A stretch of DNA of 64,000 nucleotides from ChocPot-Mid sp043804925 (GCA_043804925.1 JAZDIP010000017.1:12687-76686), one strand, 5' to 3'; shown: positions 1 to 8,437, numbered from the stretch's first letter. Numbers and translations: made by a program. Notes: a model not told the origin generated them from the sequence alone.

Positions 1-198
1 GTCAAGATTTCCGGATTTGAGGTCCTGCAATAAAATCAATGCCTCGATTTCAGGAAATTCCACGTTCATCAACTGGTCAATAAGCAATCCTTTTCTGCCG
101 TGCAAGCGACTGAAGGACTTGATGTAATCTTTAATATATTCTTGCGGTATATTTGTAAAATGCGCCACCGCGTCGCTAAATATGTCAATATATGTCAT
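1..198 (-). CDS. Hypothetical protein, N-terminal part only (runs off left edge)
   Basis: The minus strand reads open from an ATG at 196-198 to the window edge, giving 66 residues with no stop. The peptide starts MTYIDIFSDAVAHFTN and is mostly amphipathic helix with many charged residues. No signal peptide or recognised motif is visible. The coding call rests on the uninterrupted frame and plausible composition, and the true C-terminus lies outside the window. It is divergent from the LOG-like gene at 406, with about 200 AT-rich bases between them that must hold both promoters. Function not recognised. Confidence 0.5.
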   Translation of the reverse strand, partial: MTYIDIFSDAVAHFTNIPQEYIKDYIKSFSRLHGRKGLLIDQLMNVEFPEIEALILLQDLKSGNLD

Positions 199-405
199 AG
201 GCAATATTCATTTTTTCTAAACAATCCTATTTTAAACTTTTACATAAATAACGAATTGTATTTTATAATTATTGTATTTATTTTTAAAATATTTCATCTT
301 TTTGTAGAAAACTTTATATCTTTTGATACTAAAATCTGACCTTATAAAACAAAGCTTAAAAATTAACGTCTAAATTCAATTGTAATGGAATTCGGAAGAA
401 TAAGT

Positions 406-933
406 ATGTCGGTCATAAGTATATTCGGTTCAGGTAAGGTTACTTTTGATTCTCCGGTTTATCAGACCGCTGAATTAGTTGGAAATCTATTGGCTAAAAA
501 GGGATTTGATGTTGCTACCGGTGCTTATCAGGGTATTATGGAAGCGGTTTTGAAAGGTGCTATTGAATCACAAGTTTCAAGAATCGGTGTTACAACAAAA
601 TTATTTTTGGATAAAAAACCGAATAAATACGTTAACAAATTTATTGAGACCGATACATATTTGGATAGGCTTCAGAAATTGACTGATATCGCAGATGGAT
701 TTATTATATTACCGGGCGGCTCAGGCACTTTACTCGAATTTTCTTATATTCTGACTATGAAGGAAAGAAATGTGTTTTTGGAAAAACCATTGATTTGCAT
801 AGGAGAGCAATGGAAAAAGATTTTGCAAGCTATGGGATATGATACACAAAGTTCGATAAAATCTTTACAAATAGAATGCGTTGATAATCCTGAAGAAGCT
901 GTAAATAAAATATTTAATTATTTAATATGTTAA
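406..933 (+). CDS. LOG-family nucleoside 5'-monophosphate phosphoribohydrolase-like protein
   Basis: A 175-residue Rossmann-type protein of the SLOG/LOG superfamily, whose members hydrolyse the N-glycosidic bond of nucleotide monophosphates (the cytokinin-activating reaction in the best-known members). An early glycine turn GSG is at residues 8-10. The family signature PGGSGTLLE is at about 103-111 and matches the PGGxGTxxE nucleotide-binding and catalytic loop. Length is normal for the family. I chose ATG 406 over the in-frame ATG 385 because GGAAG at 394-398 lies 7 bases before it and the fold begins directly with SVISIFGSG. The substrate cannot be told from sequence; bacterial members are often annotated as putative lysine decarboxylases. 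Confidence 0.8.
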   Translation: MSVISIFGSGKVTFDSPVYQTAELVGNLLAKKGFDVATGAYQGIMEAVLKGAIESQVSRIGVTTKLFLDKKPNKYVNKFIETDTYLDRLQKLTDIADGFIILPGGSGTLLEFSYILTMKERNVFLEKPLICIGEQWKKILQAMGYDTQSSIKSLQIECVDNPEEAVNKIFNYLIC

Positions 934-936
934 TAA

Positions 937-1345
937 ATGGGACAAATTTTAAATAGAGTACTCAATTTAGCCAAGGCAAAAAAAGTTATTTTCAGAGAAA
1001 GCTGTGTTTTAAAAGATACTGATGATGACGAGTTAAAAAGAATTATTGATGATTTGAATAGCTCTGATTTTAGACAGCAGACAGCAGACGGCAGACAGCA
1101 GACGGGAGAAAGAAGACAGAAGTCAGAAGACAGAAGACTTCGAGCAATTAACAATTGAAAGAGCTTATAAGATTTTAAAAATCGATAGGAATGCCGGTCA
1201 AGAGGAAATCAGGAAAGCTTATATCGAAAGAATAAAGGAATATCACCCTGACAAACTGGAAAATTTTGGAGATGACTTGAAGGAATTAGCAAAAAAAAGA
1301 ACACAGGAGATTAATAAAGCGTATTTAGTAATTAAAAAAGGTTAA
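937..1345 (+). pseudogene. J-domain (DnaJ-like) protein gene, frameshifted by a repeat insertion
   Basis: The first part (937 to about 1070) encodes about 44 residues starting MGQILNRVLNLAKAKKV. The second part (1142-1345, a different frame) encodes a C-terminal J domain with the diagnostic HPD tripeptide (EYHPDKLENF) and ends in TAA. Between them lies a string of AGACAGC/AGACGGC words of about 70 bases, which is 1 modulo 3. Removing 1071-1140 restores one frame reading ...LNSSDFEQLTIERAYKI, a natural linker into helix I of a J domain. With the repeat, the upstream frame stops at 1156-1158. The layout (N-terminal segment, C-terminal J domain) resembles DjlA/TerB-type cochaperones, but the N-terminal part is too short to assign. 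It is either a pseudogene or needs frameshifting or reinitiation to make the J domain. Confidence 0.75.
1071..1140 (+). repeat. Composite AGACAGC/AGACGGC plus AGAAGACAG repeat inside the J-domain gene
   Basis: About 70 bases of purine-rich words (AGACAGC, AGACGGC, then AGAAGACAG) interrupt the J-domain gene. The words recur at 28846-28878, 35793-35805 and 43420-43438. The interrupted coding sequence has TT on each side, so at most a 2-base duplication could mark the insertion. Confidence 0.75.
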
Positions 1346-1352
1346 ATATTTA

Positions 1353-1874
1353 ATGAAAAAAATATTTAAAGAAATTATTTGGATAGTTGTTTTAAGCGGA
1401 ATATTCGGCATAATTTATAACTTAGTCAGCGAAAAATCAATACCTTTCATAGCTGTTAAACCGGATGTTAAAGCTGTTTCAGACTCTGTTTTATACGGTG
1501 GTGATAAAGTAAAAGATGAATATTTTGATAAAATAGTCAGCTACGAACAAATAATAAAACTATTAAATAAAAAAGATGTACAATTTGTGGATGCAAGAAG
1601 CCCCGAGCAATTTGCCGAAGAGTCCATCGGAAATGCCGTAAACTTATTTCCCCTTACTGATAAACAAGATGAATTGCTAATTAAGCTTAATGAACTTCCA
1701 CATGAAAAAATATTGATTGTTTATTGCGACGGAGGAGACTGCGACCTTAGTCATGAACTTGCAAAACTTTTATTTGAATTCGGTTATAAACAAACATTCT
1801 TGTATCAAGGCGGTTGGGAAGAATGGGAGAATAGAAAATCAGAAAGAAGAAAAAATAGAAAGTTAGAAAGATAG
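1353..1874 (+). CDS. Membrane-anchored rhodanese-domain protein
   Basis: A 173-residue protein with an N-terminal transmembrane or signal anchor (about residues 7-25) and one rhodanese domain (about 58-160). The domain shows the DARSPEQF segment near 80-87 and the active-site loop YCDGGDCD with the candidate persulfide cysteine at 125 and a second cysteine at 130. Such domains carry sulfane sulfur, and the anchor places this one on the periplasmic side. The last 14 residues (NRKSERRKNRKLER) are encoded by a TAGAAAA-type intergenic repeat that has been read through, so the stop codon lies inside the repeat. It lies 7 bases after the broken J-domain gene. Its partner and substrate are unknown. 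Confidence 0.75.
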   Translation: MKKIFKEIIWIVVLSGIFGIIYNLVSEKSIPFIAVKPDVKAVSDSVLYGGDKVKDEYFDKIVSYEQIIKLLNKKDVQFVDARSPEQFAEESIGNAVNLFPLTDKQDELLIKLNELPHEKILIVYCDGGDCDLSHELAKLLFEFGYKQTFLYQGGWEEWENRKSERRKNRKLER

Positions 1875-1912
1875 AAAATGTTAAATTGCAAATAATAATA
1901 ATGTGATTTGCG

Positions 1913-3103
1913 ATGGATTCAATCGAAGAAAAAAATATATTTGAACTTTTAAGAGATAAATTCGGAATTATCGGCAATTCCGACTTGATAAAAGATGCCA
2001 TGAGACGTCTTTATCAAGCGGCTCCTACCGATTTGACTATTTTAATAACAGGTCAAACCGGCACCGGCAAAGAAGTTTTCGCCAATGCAATTCACGGACT
2101 TAGCGAAAGAAAAAAATTCCCGTTTGTAAGCGTAAATTGCGGAGCAATACCTGAAACCTTGCTTGAATCAGAGTTGTTTGGTCACGAGAAAGGAGCTTTT
2201 ACCGGAGCCACCGACCAAAGAAAGGGCTTTTTTGAATCTGCTAACAGAGGTACAATTTTTCTTGATGAAATTGGTGAAATGCCAATCGGCACACAAGTCA
2301 AATTGCTTCGTGTTTTAGAAAATGGGGAGTTCTCCCGCCTTGGTTCTTCAACAATGCATAAAGTTGATGTACGTGTTGTTGCCGCTACAAATAGGGAGTT
2401 GGAGCAAGAAGTTGCGAATGGTAATTTCAGGCAGGATTTATATTTCAGATTAAAATCCGTACACATCTATCTACCCGCTCTTAAGGAGCACACAGAAGAT
2501 ATACCTCTTTTAGTTGATTATTTCGGTCAGCATGTTGCCCAGAAATTAAGAAGTACTTATAAAGGTATTTCTACGGAGGCAATTAATATATTAAAAAGCT
2601 TACCATGGCATGGTAATGTTCGCGAACTGAAGAATATTATCGAAACTATGCTGACTCTTGAAAGAATTTCGTATATTTCTGCAGATATTTTGCGAAAGTA
2701 TATTCCACAGGCACTACCTGCACATACAATAGAACCCGTTTTGAGAGAATCCTCGATTGTTAGGGTTGAGCCGGAATTTAGCAATAAAAGTATGGAACTT
2801 GAATTGATTTTCCGTACACTTCTCGAATTGAAAAAAGAGACTTCGGATATCAAACAGTACATTCATTCTCTCAGCTTACACATGGAACAGATTAAACGAG
2901 ACCTTGAAGACACAATCCGTACACCAATGGAAGAAGTTGAAATTATTGATGATACGAATTTGAATCTTGCCCTCATGGAAAAGCAGGCAATTGAAATGGC
3001 ATTACTCAAGCACGACAACAACCGCAGACAAGCCGCACAAACCTTAGGTATCAGCGAAAGAACTCTCTACAGAAAAATTTCTGAATACGGAATTAATGTT
3101 TAA
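1913..3103 (+). CDS. Sigma-54-dependent transcriptional activator without receiver domain
   Basis: A 396-residue enhancer-binding protein consisting of an AAA+ sigma-54 interaction domain and a DNA-binding tail. Walker A is GQTGTGKE at 47-54, the sigma-54 contacting loop is GAFTGA at 94-99, and Walker B is GTIFLDEI at 113-120. A Fis-type helix-turn-helix fills about 355-396 (QAAQTLGISERTLYRKI). There is no N-terminal receiver or GAF domain, only about 20 residues before the AAA+ core, so activity is probably controlled by another protein or by level. A linker of about 80 residues with coiled-coil character (about 295-345) separates the two domains. Similar proteins in FCB bacteria occur near lipoprotein and outer-membrane genes. 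The target promoters are not identifiable here. Confidence 0.9.
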   Translation: MDSIEEKNIFELLRDKFGIIGNSDLIKDAMRRLYQAAPTDLTILITGQTGTGKEVFANAIHGLSERKKFPFVSVNCGAIPETLLESELFGHEKGAFTGATDQRKGFFESANRGTIFLDEIGEMPIGTQVKLLRVLENGEFSRLGSSTMHKVDVRVVAATNRELEQEVANGNFRQDLYFRLKSVHIYLPALKEHTEDIPLLVDYFGQHVAQKLRSTYKGISTEAINILKSLPWHGNVRELKNIIETMLTLERISYISADILRKYIPQALPAHTIEPVLRESSIVRVEPEFSNKSMELELIFRTLLELKKETSDIKQYIHSLSLHMEQIKRDLEDTIRTPMEEVEIIDDTNLNLALMEKQAIEMALLKHDNNRRQAAQTLGISERTLYRKISEYGINV

Positions 3104-3130
3104 TTGTCAATTGTTAATTGTTAATGAAGA
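3101..3130 (+). repeat. TTAATTG-type module starting at a stop codon
   Basis: The TAA stop of the sigma-54 activator (3101-3103) is the first three bases of an iterated TTGTTAA word that ends in AATGAAGA. The same arrangement recurs at eight other genes in the window. Confidence 0.7.
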
Positions 3131-3255
3131 AAGGAGAAGGGAGTAAGGATTCTGTCATTCCTGCGGATGCAGCAATCCATTTCTATTTTCTATATCTATC
3201 TTTCTAATTTCTATTTTCTAAAGCCGTCATTCCTGCGGATGCAGGAATCTAATTG
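3131..3255. repeat. Intergenic repeat string: GGAGAAGG, GTCATTCC (x2) and TTTCTATTTTC words
   Basis: In order the stretch holds a GGAGAAGGGAG word, a GTCATTCCTGCGGATGC element, a run of TTTCTAT/TTTTCTA words, then a second GTCATTCCTGCGGATGC element. The second GTCATTCC copy is imperfectly self-complementary (GATTCC at the far end). Relatives lie at 19315-19345 and 54610-54650. From 3256 to 3434 I see only AT-rich sequence. Confidence 0.65.
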
Positions 3256-3434
3256 TTTTATTTTGCCTGGCAACCCCGATTCCACGGGCACGTAATCAAA
3301 TCCGAAAATGAATTAAACAGAATCGAAAATATATTATTCAAAAGTATCCTTTTTGAAAATATGAATTAAAATTATTTGATTATTCTTGCGTTTAAAACAT
3401 AAATTGTCAAATTCAATAAATTTATTGAATATAA

Positions 3435-3689
3435 ATGGAAATAAATGGCTTTGAACTAAAGATGACTTGTTATTGTTGTCCTGAACAGTACGAAGTATTT
3501 AAGGACGGTATTCAGGTCGGTTATTTGCGTTTGCGGCATGGTTTCTTTACCTGTGATTATCCGGATTGTAATGGAGAAACCGTTTACGAAGAAGAGCCAA
3601 AAGGGGATGGTCATTTTGAAGATGACGAAAGAGATTTTTATTTGACTAAAGCAATTGAATCTCTACAAGATAAGTTGGATAGTTTATAG
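3435..3689 (+). CDS. Small cysteine-containing hypothetical protein
   Basis: An 84-residue acidic protein. Cysteines sit at 12, 14, 15, 40 and 45 (CYCC and CDYPDC), which could bind a metal, followed by an acidic tail. No signal peptide and no recognised family. The N-terminal half reads like a small beta-sheet protein (EQYEVFKDGIQVGYLRL...). Coding is supported by an uninterrupted frame, a sensible start and normal codon use. A stand-alone gene between repeat-rich DNA and a VapBC-like module. Confidence 0.6.
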   Translation: MEINGFELKMTCYCCPEQYEVFKDGIQVGYLRLRHGFFTCDYPDCNGETVYEEEPKGDGHFEDDERDFYLTKAIESLQDKLDSL

Positions 3690-3801
3690 GCATAATTTTT
3701 GTATTGAATATTTTTTGTATATTTGCTCTGGAATTTAAAGAATAAATATAAAAAACAATAATAACTGGATGACATAAATTCAGCAAAAAAAAGGAATTAA
3801 A

Positions 3802-4062
3802 ATGAATACATATAGTGAATATATCAAGATAACATCTGATAAATTAATCATAAATTTCCCCTCCGGATTTTATAAGGGAAGGGCTTTGATAGAGATTACT
3901 CCATTACCCGAAGAAACAACGGAAATTAGTACGGACAAATCAAAAAGGGAAAATTTCAGGAAACTACTGCTACAAAGACCATCATGCCTATCTCAAGATG
4001 AAATCAAAAAGTTTAATACAATATCTAAATGGATAAATGAATGGAAAACGGAAGTGTCCTGA
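3802..4062 (+). CDS. Putative antitoxin of a VapBC-type pair
   Basis: An 86-residue protein directly upstream of, and overlapping by 22 bases, a PIN-domain gene. This is the usual layout of a type II toxin-antitoxin operon with the antitoxin first. Its start MNTYSEYIKITSDKLIINFP suggests a short beta-rich N-terminal segment and the rest is charged and helical, as in antitoxins that wrap the toxin. AGGA lies 6 bases before the ATG. No named antitoxin family is recognised, so the role is inferred from position and size. Confidence 0.6.
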   Translation: MNTYSEYIKITSDKLIINFPSGFYKGRALIEITPLPEETTEISTDKSKRENFRKLLLQRPSCLSQDEIKKFNTISKWINEWKTEVS

Positions 4063-4424
4063 TTGATACCTCAATACTGATTGATTTTTACAGAAAAAAG
4101 AATGTTGAAAAGACATTATTTTATCAGCTTTCTGGAAATTATGATTTTGCTTTATCAATAATATCTGAATTTGAATTTTTAGTTGGTTTTCCTGAAGAGA
4201 AACTTGATTTTGCAAAAGAAATTATTAAAGGTATAACTATATTTGAAATCAACAAAATTATTTCTGAAGAAGCTCTAAAGATTTATAAAAATTTGAAGAA
4301 AATTAACAAATTAATACCTTTCACCGATTTATTTATTGCCGCTACAGCAGTTTCTAATAAAATTCCATTAGCTACTCTCAATAAAAAACACTTTAAATAT
4401 GTCGAAGGTATTGAATTGACATGA
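4041..4424 (+). CDS. vapC: PIN-domain RNase toxin, VapC-like
   Basis: A 127-residue PIN domain. The acidic residues expected of the metal site are visible: D9 in LIDTSILIDF, E43 or E45 in SEFEFLVGF, D96 in TDLFIAATA, with N114 in ATLNKKHF where many family members have D or N. VapC proteins cleave tRNA or rRNA when free of their antitoxin. The start overlaps the antitoxin gene and its stop overlaps the next start (ATGA at 4421-4424), so three genes are translationally coupled. Confidence 0.8.
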   Translation: MENGSVLIDTSILIDFYRKKNVEKTLFYQLSGNYDFALSIISEFEFLVGFPEEKLDFAKEIIKGITIFEINKIISEEALKIYKNLKKINKLIPFTDLFIAATAVSNKIPLATLNKKHFKYVEGIELT

Positions 4425-5527
4425 AAAAGAATATTACATATAAAAATGAAATGGAAGATGAATTGCTTCCTGAATACGAATTTGATTTTTCAAAGTCGAA
4501 ACCAAATCGTTTTGTTCAATTGTTAAAAAAACAGGCAAATTGTATTCAATTGGAACCTGACATTCAAAAAGTATTCAGAAATTCCGATGAAGTTAATAAT
4601 GCTCTAAGGGCAGTCATCAATGCAATCCCAAAACATGACAATAAAAAAGAGGTAAAACGTTTGATTTATTATTACATATTATTAATTTCAATTTCGATAT
4701 TGATTTTATCCTGTTCTTATAAAATTAATAGAAATGGATATTCTATCAATGAACCTTTAAATAAACATTGTGACGTAATTATTTTAGAAAATAAAGATAT
4801 TGTGATGGATTCATCAATAAAAAAAATTGGTGCTTTAGAATTGATTGATATTGATAGCCGGACAGAAAAAGCAAGACTAATTTTAAAACAGGAAGCTTGT
4901 AATGCTAATGCAAATTTAATAATAATCAGGGGAGCAGAATTTCCTGGTTTTGGGAGTCCGTATTTTGCTCCACCTCGTTTTATATGTTGGGCTGATTTAT
5001 TCCTAATAAAACAGGATAATTTTAAACTGCTATCTGATGATAAAAAAAACATAGAAAACATGGGATTCAATGTCAAAGAATATATTGATTGGAAAGAAAA
5101 TTTAAATGTTGATAATAGTTACTTTAAAAAGACTAAGAAACCTACTGACAAGATTTCTTTGCTTCATACAACAATCAGATTGTCTGATGAATTTGATATA
5201 TGGTGGGGCAATCATTACTTTATTTCTAAAGCTGTAGTGCTACCTTATGAATCAATTCTATTAGAAAATGATGATAATCCTAAAATGATGAAGTTTTTTA
5301 CAGTTCAGCTTTTAATAACTGAATTATTTGCAAAAAGACTATTAAAGGAGATTGAGCTTAAGAAGATTGAAGAGGATGATAATATAGGTCTTAAAAATCT
5401 TTTTAATAAATATATAGCTGAATGTAATAAAAATATTGAACTTTATTTTAAGGATACTAACTATGGAAAAAATTTTAGTAAAGTTAATGAATGGGAAGCT
5501 AATATAAATACCGAATTCTCAAAATGA
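4421..5527 (+). CDS. Fusion: antitoxin-associated small domain joined to a lipoprotein
   Basis: A 368-residue frame that looks like two proteins joined. Residues 1-72 (EDELLPEYEFDFSKSKPNRF ... IQLEPDIQKVF ... VNNALRAVI) match the compact cytoplasmic small proteins often found next to toxin-antitoxin genes, which carry a LPEYDFS motif and a xLEPDVxxxF motif. Residues 80-98 are a hydrophobic signal ending in a lipobox (LILSC, Cys98), followed by about 270 residues of unrecognised exported domain. An in-frame TTG at codon 81 (4661) could start a separate lipoprotein. A protein with a 79-residue cytoplasmic extension before a lipobox is odd. Either the stop between two genes was lost or the lipoprotein is translated from an internal start. 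Confidence 0.55.
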   Translation: MKKNITYKNEMEDELLPEYEFDFSKSKPNRFVQLLKKQANCIQLEPDIQKVFRNSDEVNNALRAVINAIPKHDNKKEVKRLIYYYILLISISILILSCSYKINRNGYSINEPLNKHCDVIILENKDIVMDSSIKKIGALELIDIDSRTEKARLILKQEACNANANLIIIRGAEFPGFGSPYFAPPRFICWADLFLIKQDNFKLLSDDKKNIENMGFNVKEYIDWKENLNVDNSYFKKTKKPTDKISLLHTTIRLSDEFDIWWGNHYFISKAVVLPYESILLENDDNPKMMKFFTVQLLITELFAKRLLKEIELKKIEEDDNIGLKNLFNKYIAECNKNIELYFKDTNYGKNFSKVNEWEANINTEFSK

Positions 5528-5541
5528 TATTTTCTTTATTT

Positions 5542-5711
5542 AAAATAAAAATCTTTTCAAAATAAAATAAATTACGTTTCACACCAATCTTGTAATTTCG
5601 TCCAGCTTGTTCTTTGACAAATTGATTGCTCGATAAATTCTCTGTGTATCTCTGTGTTGCCTCAGTGAATCTCTGTGTAACTGATTTCCGTTTAACGTTT
5701 CACAGTTTCAC
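5542..5711 (-). repeat. Long composite repeat, copy 1 (partner at 63007-63190)
   Basis: About 170 bases beginning 15 bases after the stop at 5527. In order: an AAAATAAATTA segment, AATTTCGTCCA, a GTTCTTTG segment, iterated CTCTGTGTA words, and TTTCACGTTTCAC-like words. The segment aligns along its whole length with the minus strand of 63190-63007, so it is not a chance low-complexity match. In both places it lies just 3' of a gene in the same orientation relative to that gene. Confidence 0.75.
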
Positions 5712-5810
5712 AAACAACGAAAAAAAAATTAAAAAAAGTACGATAAATGCGACATTTTATATTTTAATCGTAGTAAATATCTGAAATATTTAAGCTTACT
5801 GTCTCCCTTT

Positions 5811-5970
5811 TTTGTCGGTACAAATGGCTCAACTGTCGAACAATACCGACAAACTAAAAATCTAAAATTGCGGTGCAAATGGTGCAATTATTTTTGAGAA
5901 AACCTCTAAATTACAAGAAACAATAGAGTTACAAAATGTACAAATTTCACCGCTCTTTTAAAATTGCACC
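5811..5970. repeat. Cluster of nested inverted repeats, possible MITE or structured RNA
   Basis: TTTGTCGGTA (5811-5820) pairs with TACCGACAAA (5844-5853). AATTGC/GCAATT flank a small hairpin at 5867-5890. GGTGCAATTAT (5881-5891) is the complement, with one mismatch, of AAAATTGCACC (5960-5970). CGGTRCAAATGG occurs twice (5816, 5871). No reading frame is present. The surrounding gap 5528-6105 holds otherwise only repeat words (CTGTGTA, GCGAAA, TTTCACGTTTC). Confidence 0.5.
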
Positions 5971-6105
5971 GTTTTAAAAAATTTCTGCGAAATCCAATAA
6001 TCTGCGAAAATCTGTGATTCAGACTTTTTCCGTCCTTGCATGAAATTCTTGCGTTTCACATTTCACGTTTCGCTTTTTCACCAAATCTTCATTATCAATT
6101 TTCAA

Positions 6106-8301
6106 TTAACGTCTCATCTTATCCCGAAAATACTCAATTTCAGGTAAAGTCCAATTGTCAAAATCCTTGCCTAAGCCGTAATGCCGTTTGTTTGCAAGCG
6201 AGTCTCTTTCTGTTGCAGTTGGATAAAATATCTGACCATTATCTTTCAATCTTTCATCGGGCTTTTCATTACAGGTTTCCAAATCAATATTGATATATTT
6301 GTCCATTCCGCCTAAGTCGCCGAATAAAGCAATCTGGTCTGCATATAGCAAATACATAGAACTAAGTTCAGGTGGATTATGCTGAGTGAAATTATTCCAC
6401 CCGAAATTGTGCCCTTTGCTCCCTGTGATGTAAGTATCGTTGCCGTCAGTATCGAAGAAGAAAACCTGTGAAGTATTAATCGCATATCCAAAGCCGTTTT
6501 CCTGCAATTTGTATTTATCATTTCCACCACGATTCAGGAAATATGTAACAGTAAAATCATGCCCGAAACCCATTCCAACACCTTGTTCATACCATATTTC
6601 AAAATCATCGTCTCCGGCTTCGTCAAAGAGTCCGCTTATGCAAAAATGTGCTCCGCTTGCCATTGACCAGCTAGTGCTTCTGTATTTGTCATTACCTTTA
6701 CCATCCCAAAGAAATCCCATTCCATACCAGTAACCGCATCCCTGAGACCAATTGCCCGATATATATTCATCATCACCTTCAAGGTCAATCAAAGTACCAA
6801 TTCCACCTGCCCATGAATGTCCGTCTGTAATATCACCGCGTCTGCCGACACCGCTTCCCTGACAATAAGTATAATTGTGCTGTCCGTTTTTCGAGTGGTC
6901 CATATCGGGACGATGTACTTTCTTTGAATCAAATTCTGCATAGTAATAATCATTGCCTGTGCGGTTTATCAAAGTTCCGGCACCTCCAACACCTCCGTAA
7001 CCCTGACCGTCACCCCAAAGTCTGTATTCATCATCACCTTGATTATCAATAGCCAGACCGATGCCGAAATATGCTCCGCCCTGTCCTGATGTCAACATAT
7101 TGTACTTGTCATTGCCTTCCATGTCAACAAGTATTCCAATACCAAACATAGATGCTCCCTGAGACAGTCGCTTGGATTCGTATATATCATTTCCCGAAAC
7201 ATCCATTAACATTGCGGCACCGAAAATTGCCGAACCCTGTGACGGGAGGTATTCATCGTCGTTAATATATTTATCGTTCCCATCCAAATCAATTAGCAAA
7301 GAAATTCCTTGATTCAGCGATGGAGTAGAACCTGCAGAACCTTTGTAAGTATCATCACCGCCGAGTTCAACTACAAGCACAGCATCATTATATTGATGGA
7401 CATCATCACCCGAACCCGATATAACTATCCTTCCTATCGGTGTAACAATATTCAGATTTTGTTCTCTCCAGTCAATCCCCTTTGCCTCCTTCTTAAGTTT
7501 CAGCAATGCTTTACTTAATACTTCCGAAGTTTCGAGCAGTTTGTAACCTGCATAATAAATGCTGTTCATGTCAATATTCTTTGCACAGTCCTCGATTTGA
7601 GGATAGTATTCCATTCCGTCGAATTGTGTTTCACCCATTAATCTTACTCGCCAAGTATCTACTGCATCTTTATAATCTACATTACGCATTCCGATTTCAC
7701 GAAATTTGTAAGCATGTAACAGATGTATAATTGTTGGTGCAATGGCTTTCCGGATTTCAGGATGTATAGCAGAGATTGCCTTTCTTAAATTATCTTCTAT
7801 TAAAGGAAAGTCAGCCGCTTTGCCAAACCTGTTGTATTTCCATTCAGTATGTGTAAAAGTATAAATCTCTTTTATTGCTTTAAGCATAGGTTCTGTGCTG
7901 TCAACTTCAGCAAACAGCGAAGCATTATAACAACGCATCTCAGAAGTAAGATGCTGAATTCCACAATAGAAAGCAACCTGAAGCAAGCCGTTTGTGTTTT
8001 TCTCAAGATAATCGGGATTCAAGGATTCATCAACAGAAAGAGCCATCGTTCTTATAAAATCATGTATCTTATGTGGTTCAGCCATCATGTCGTTAAAGGA
8101 TACAATTTTATAAGGAATACCATCAGGAACAGGATATCTACTCCAATAACCTTTTGGTGAATATCCAAGATTATCCTCGCTGATATTAAGTATTTTCATC
8201 ATTTCGAGGAAAGCATCATGCTCATGTTTGGGAGCTTGCAATTGTGAATACAAACTATTAACAGTCATTATCAAGGCGAGCAGGAATATAATTTTTTTCA
8301 T
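6106..8301 (-). CDS. Large secreted GxDDxY-repeat protein, probable beta-solenoid
   Basis: A 731-residue exported protein with a signal peptide (residues 1-20, ending LYSQ). Residues about 25-300 form a helical domain of unknown type. From about 310 to 690 there are 12 occurrences of a G(N/D)D-x-(Y/F) motif at roughly 25-40 residue spacing, for example GGDDTY, DGNDKY, EGNDKY, QGDDEY and GGNDKY. Several follow a block of the type SQGxxxFGIGxLxDxxG. This regular glycine and aspartate pattern suggests a calcium-binding or solenoid fold at the cell surface, but it is not the RTX nonapeptide. There is no T9SS C-terminal sorting domain. Function unknown. Confidence 0.75.
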   Translation of the reverse strand: MKKIIFLLALIMTVNSLYSQLQAPKHEHDAFLEMMKILNISEDNLGYSPKGYWSRYPVPDGIPYKIVSFNDMMAEPHKIHDFIRTMALSVDESLNPDYLEKNTNGLLQVAFYCGIQHLTSEMRCYNASLFAEVDSTEPMLKAIKEIYTFTHTEWKYNRFGKAADFPLIEDNLRKAISAIHPEIRKAIAPTIIHLLHAYKFREIGMRNVDYKDAVDTWRVRLMGETQFDGMEYYPQIEDCAKNIDMNSIYYAGYKLLETSEVLSKALLKLKKEAKGIDWREQNLNIVTPIGRIVISGSGDDVHQYNDAVLVVELGGDDTYKGSAGSTPSLNQGISLLIDLDGNDKYINDDEYLPSQGSAIFGAAMLMDVSGNDIYESKRLSQGASMFGIGILVDMEGNDKYNMLTSGQGGAYFGIGLAIDNQGDDEYRLWGDGQGYGGVGGAGTLINRTGNDYYYAEFDSKKVHRPDMDHSKNGQHNYTYCQGSGVGRRGDITDGHSWAGGIGTLIDLEGDDEYISGNWSQGCGYWYGMGFLWDGKGNDKYRSTSWSMASGAHFCISGLFDEAGDDDFEIWYEQGVGMGFGHDFTVTYFLNRGGNDKYKLQENGFGYAINTSQVFFFDTDGNDTYITGSKGHNFGWNNFTQHNPPELSSMYLLYADQIALFGDLGGMDKYINIDLETCNEKPDERLKDNGQIFYPTATERDSLANKRHYGLGKDFDNWTLPEIEYFRDKMRR

Positions 8302-8437
8302 ACCTATTACGAAATTAATTTAACAAACAAAACTTCAATGCAAAGATAATAATATTTCGTAAATGAGAATAGATACTTTTCGGAAAATCCTGAAAGATTT
8401 AATGATAACGATGTTTTAATTGTTATTCTTCTTTCTA

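Noticed and set aside
199..384. Promoter of the Bacteroidota TTTG/TAnnTTTG type before the LOG gene
   Set aside because: TTTTTG and TATCTTTTG are present, but the spacing (12 bases) and the -7 match are off.
930..1154. Minus-strand frame rich in LLSPVCCLPSAVCCL
   Set aside because: It is the antisense reading of the AGACGGC repeat and the J-domain gene.
6106..8301. RTX calcium-binding toxin
   Set aside because: The GGxGxDxUx nonapeptide is absent; motifs are further apart and of a different form.
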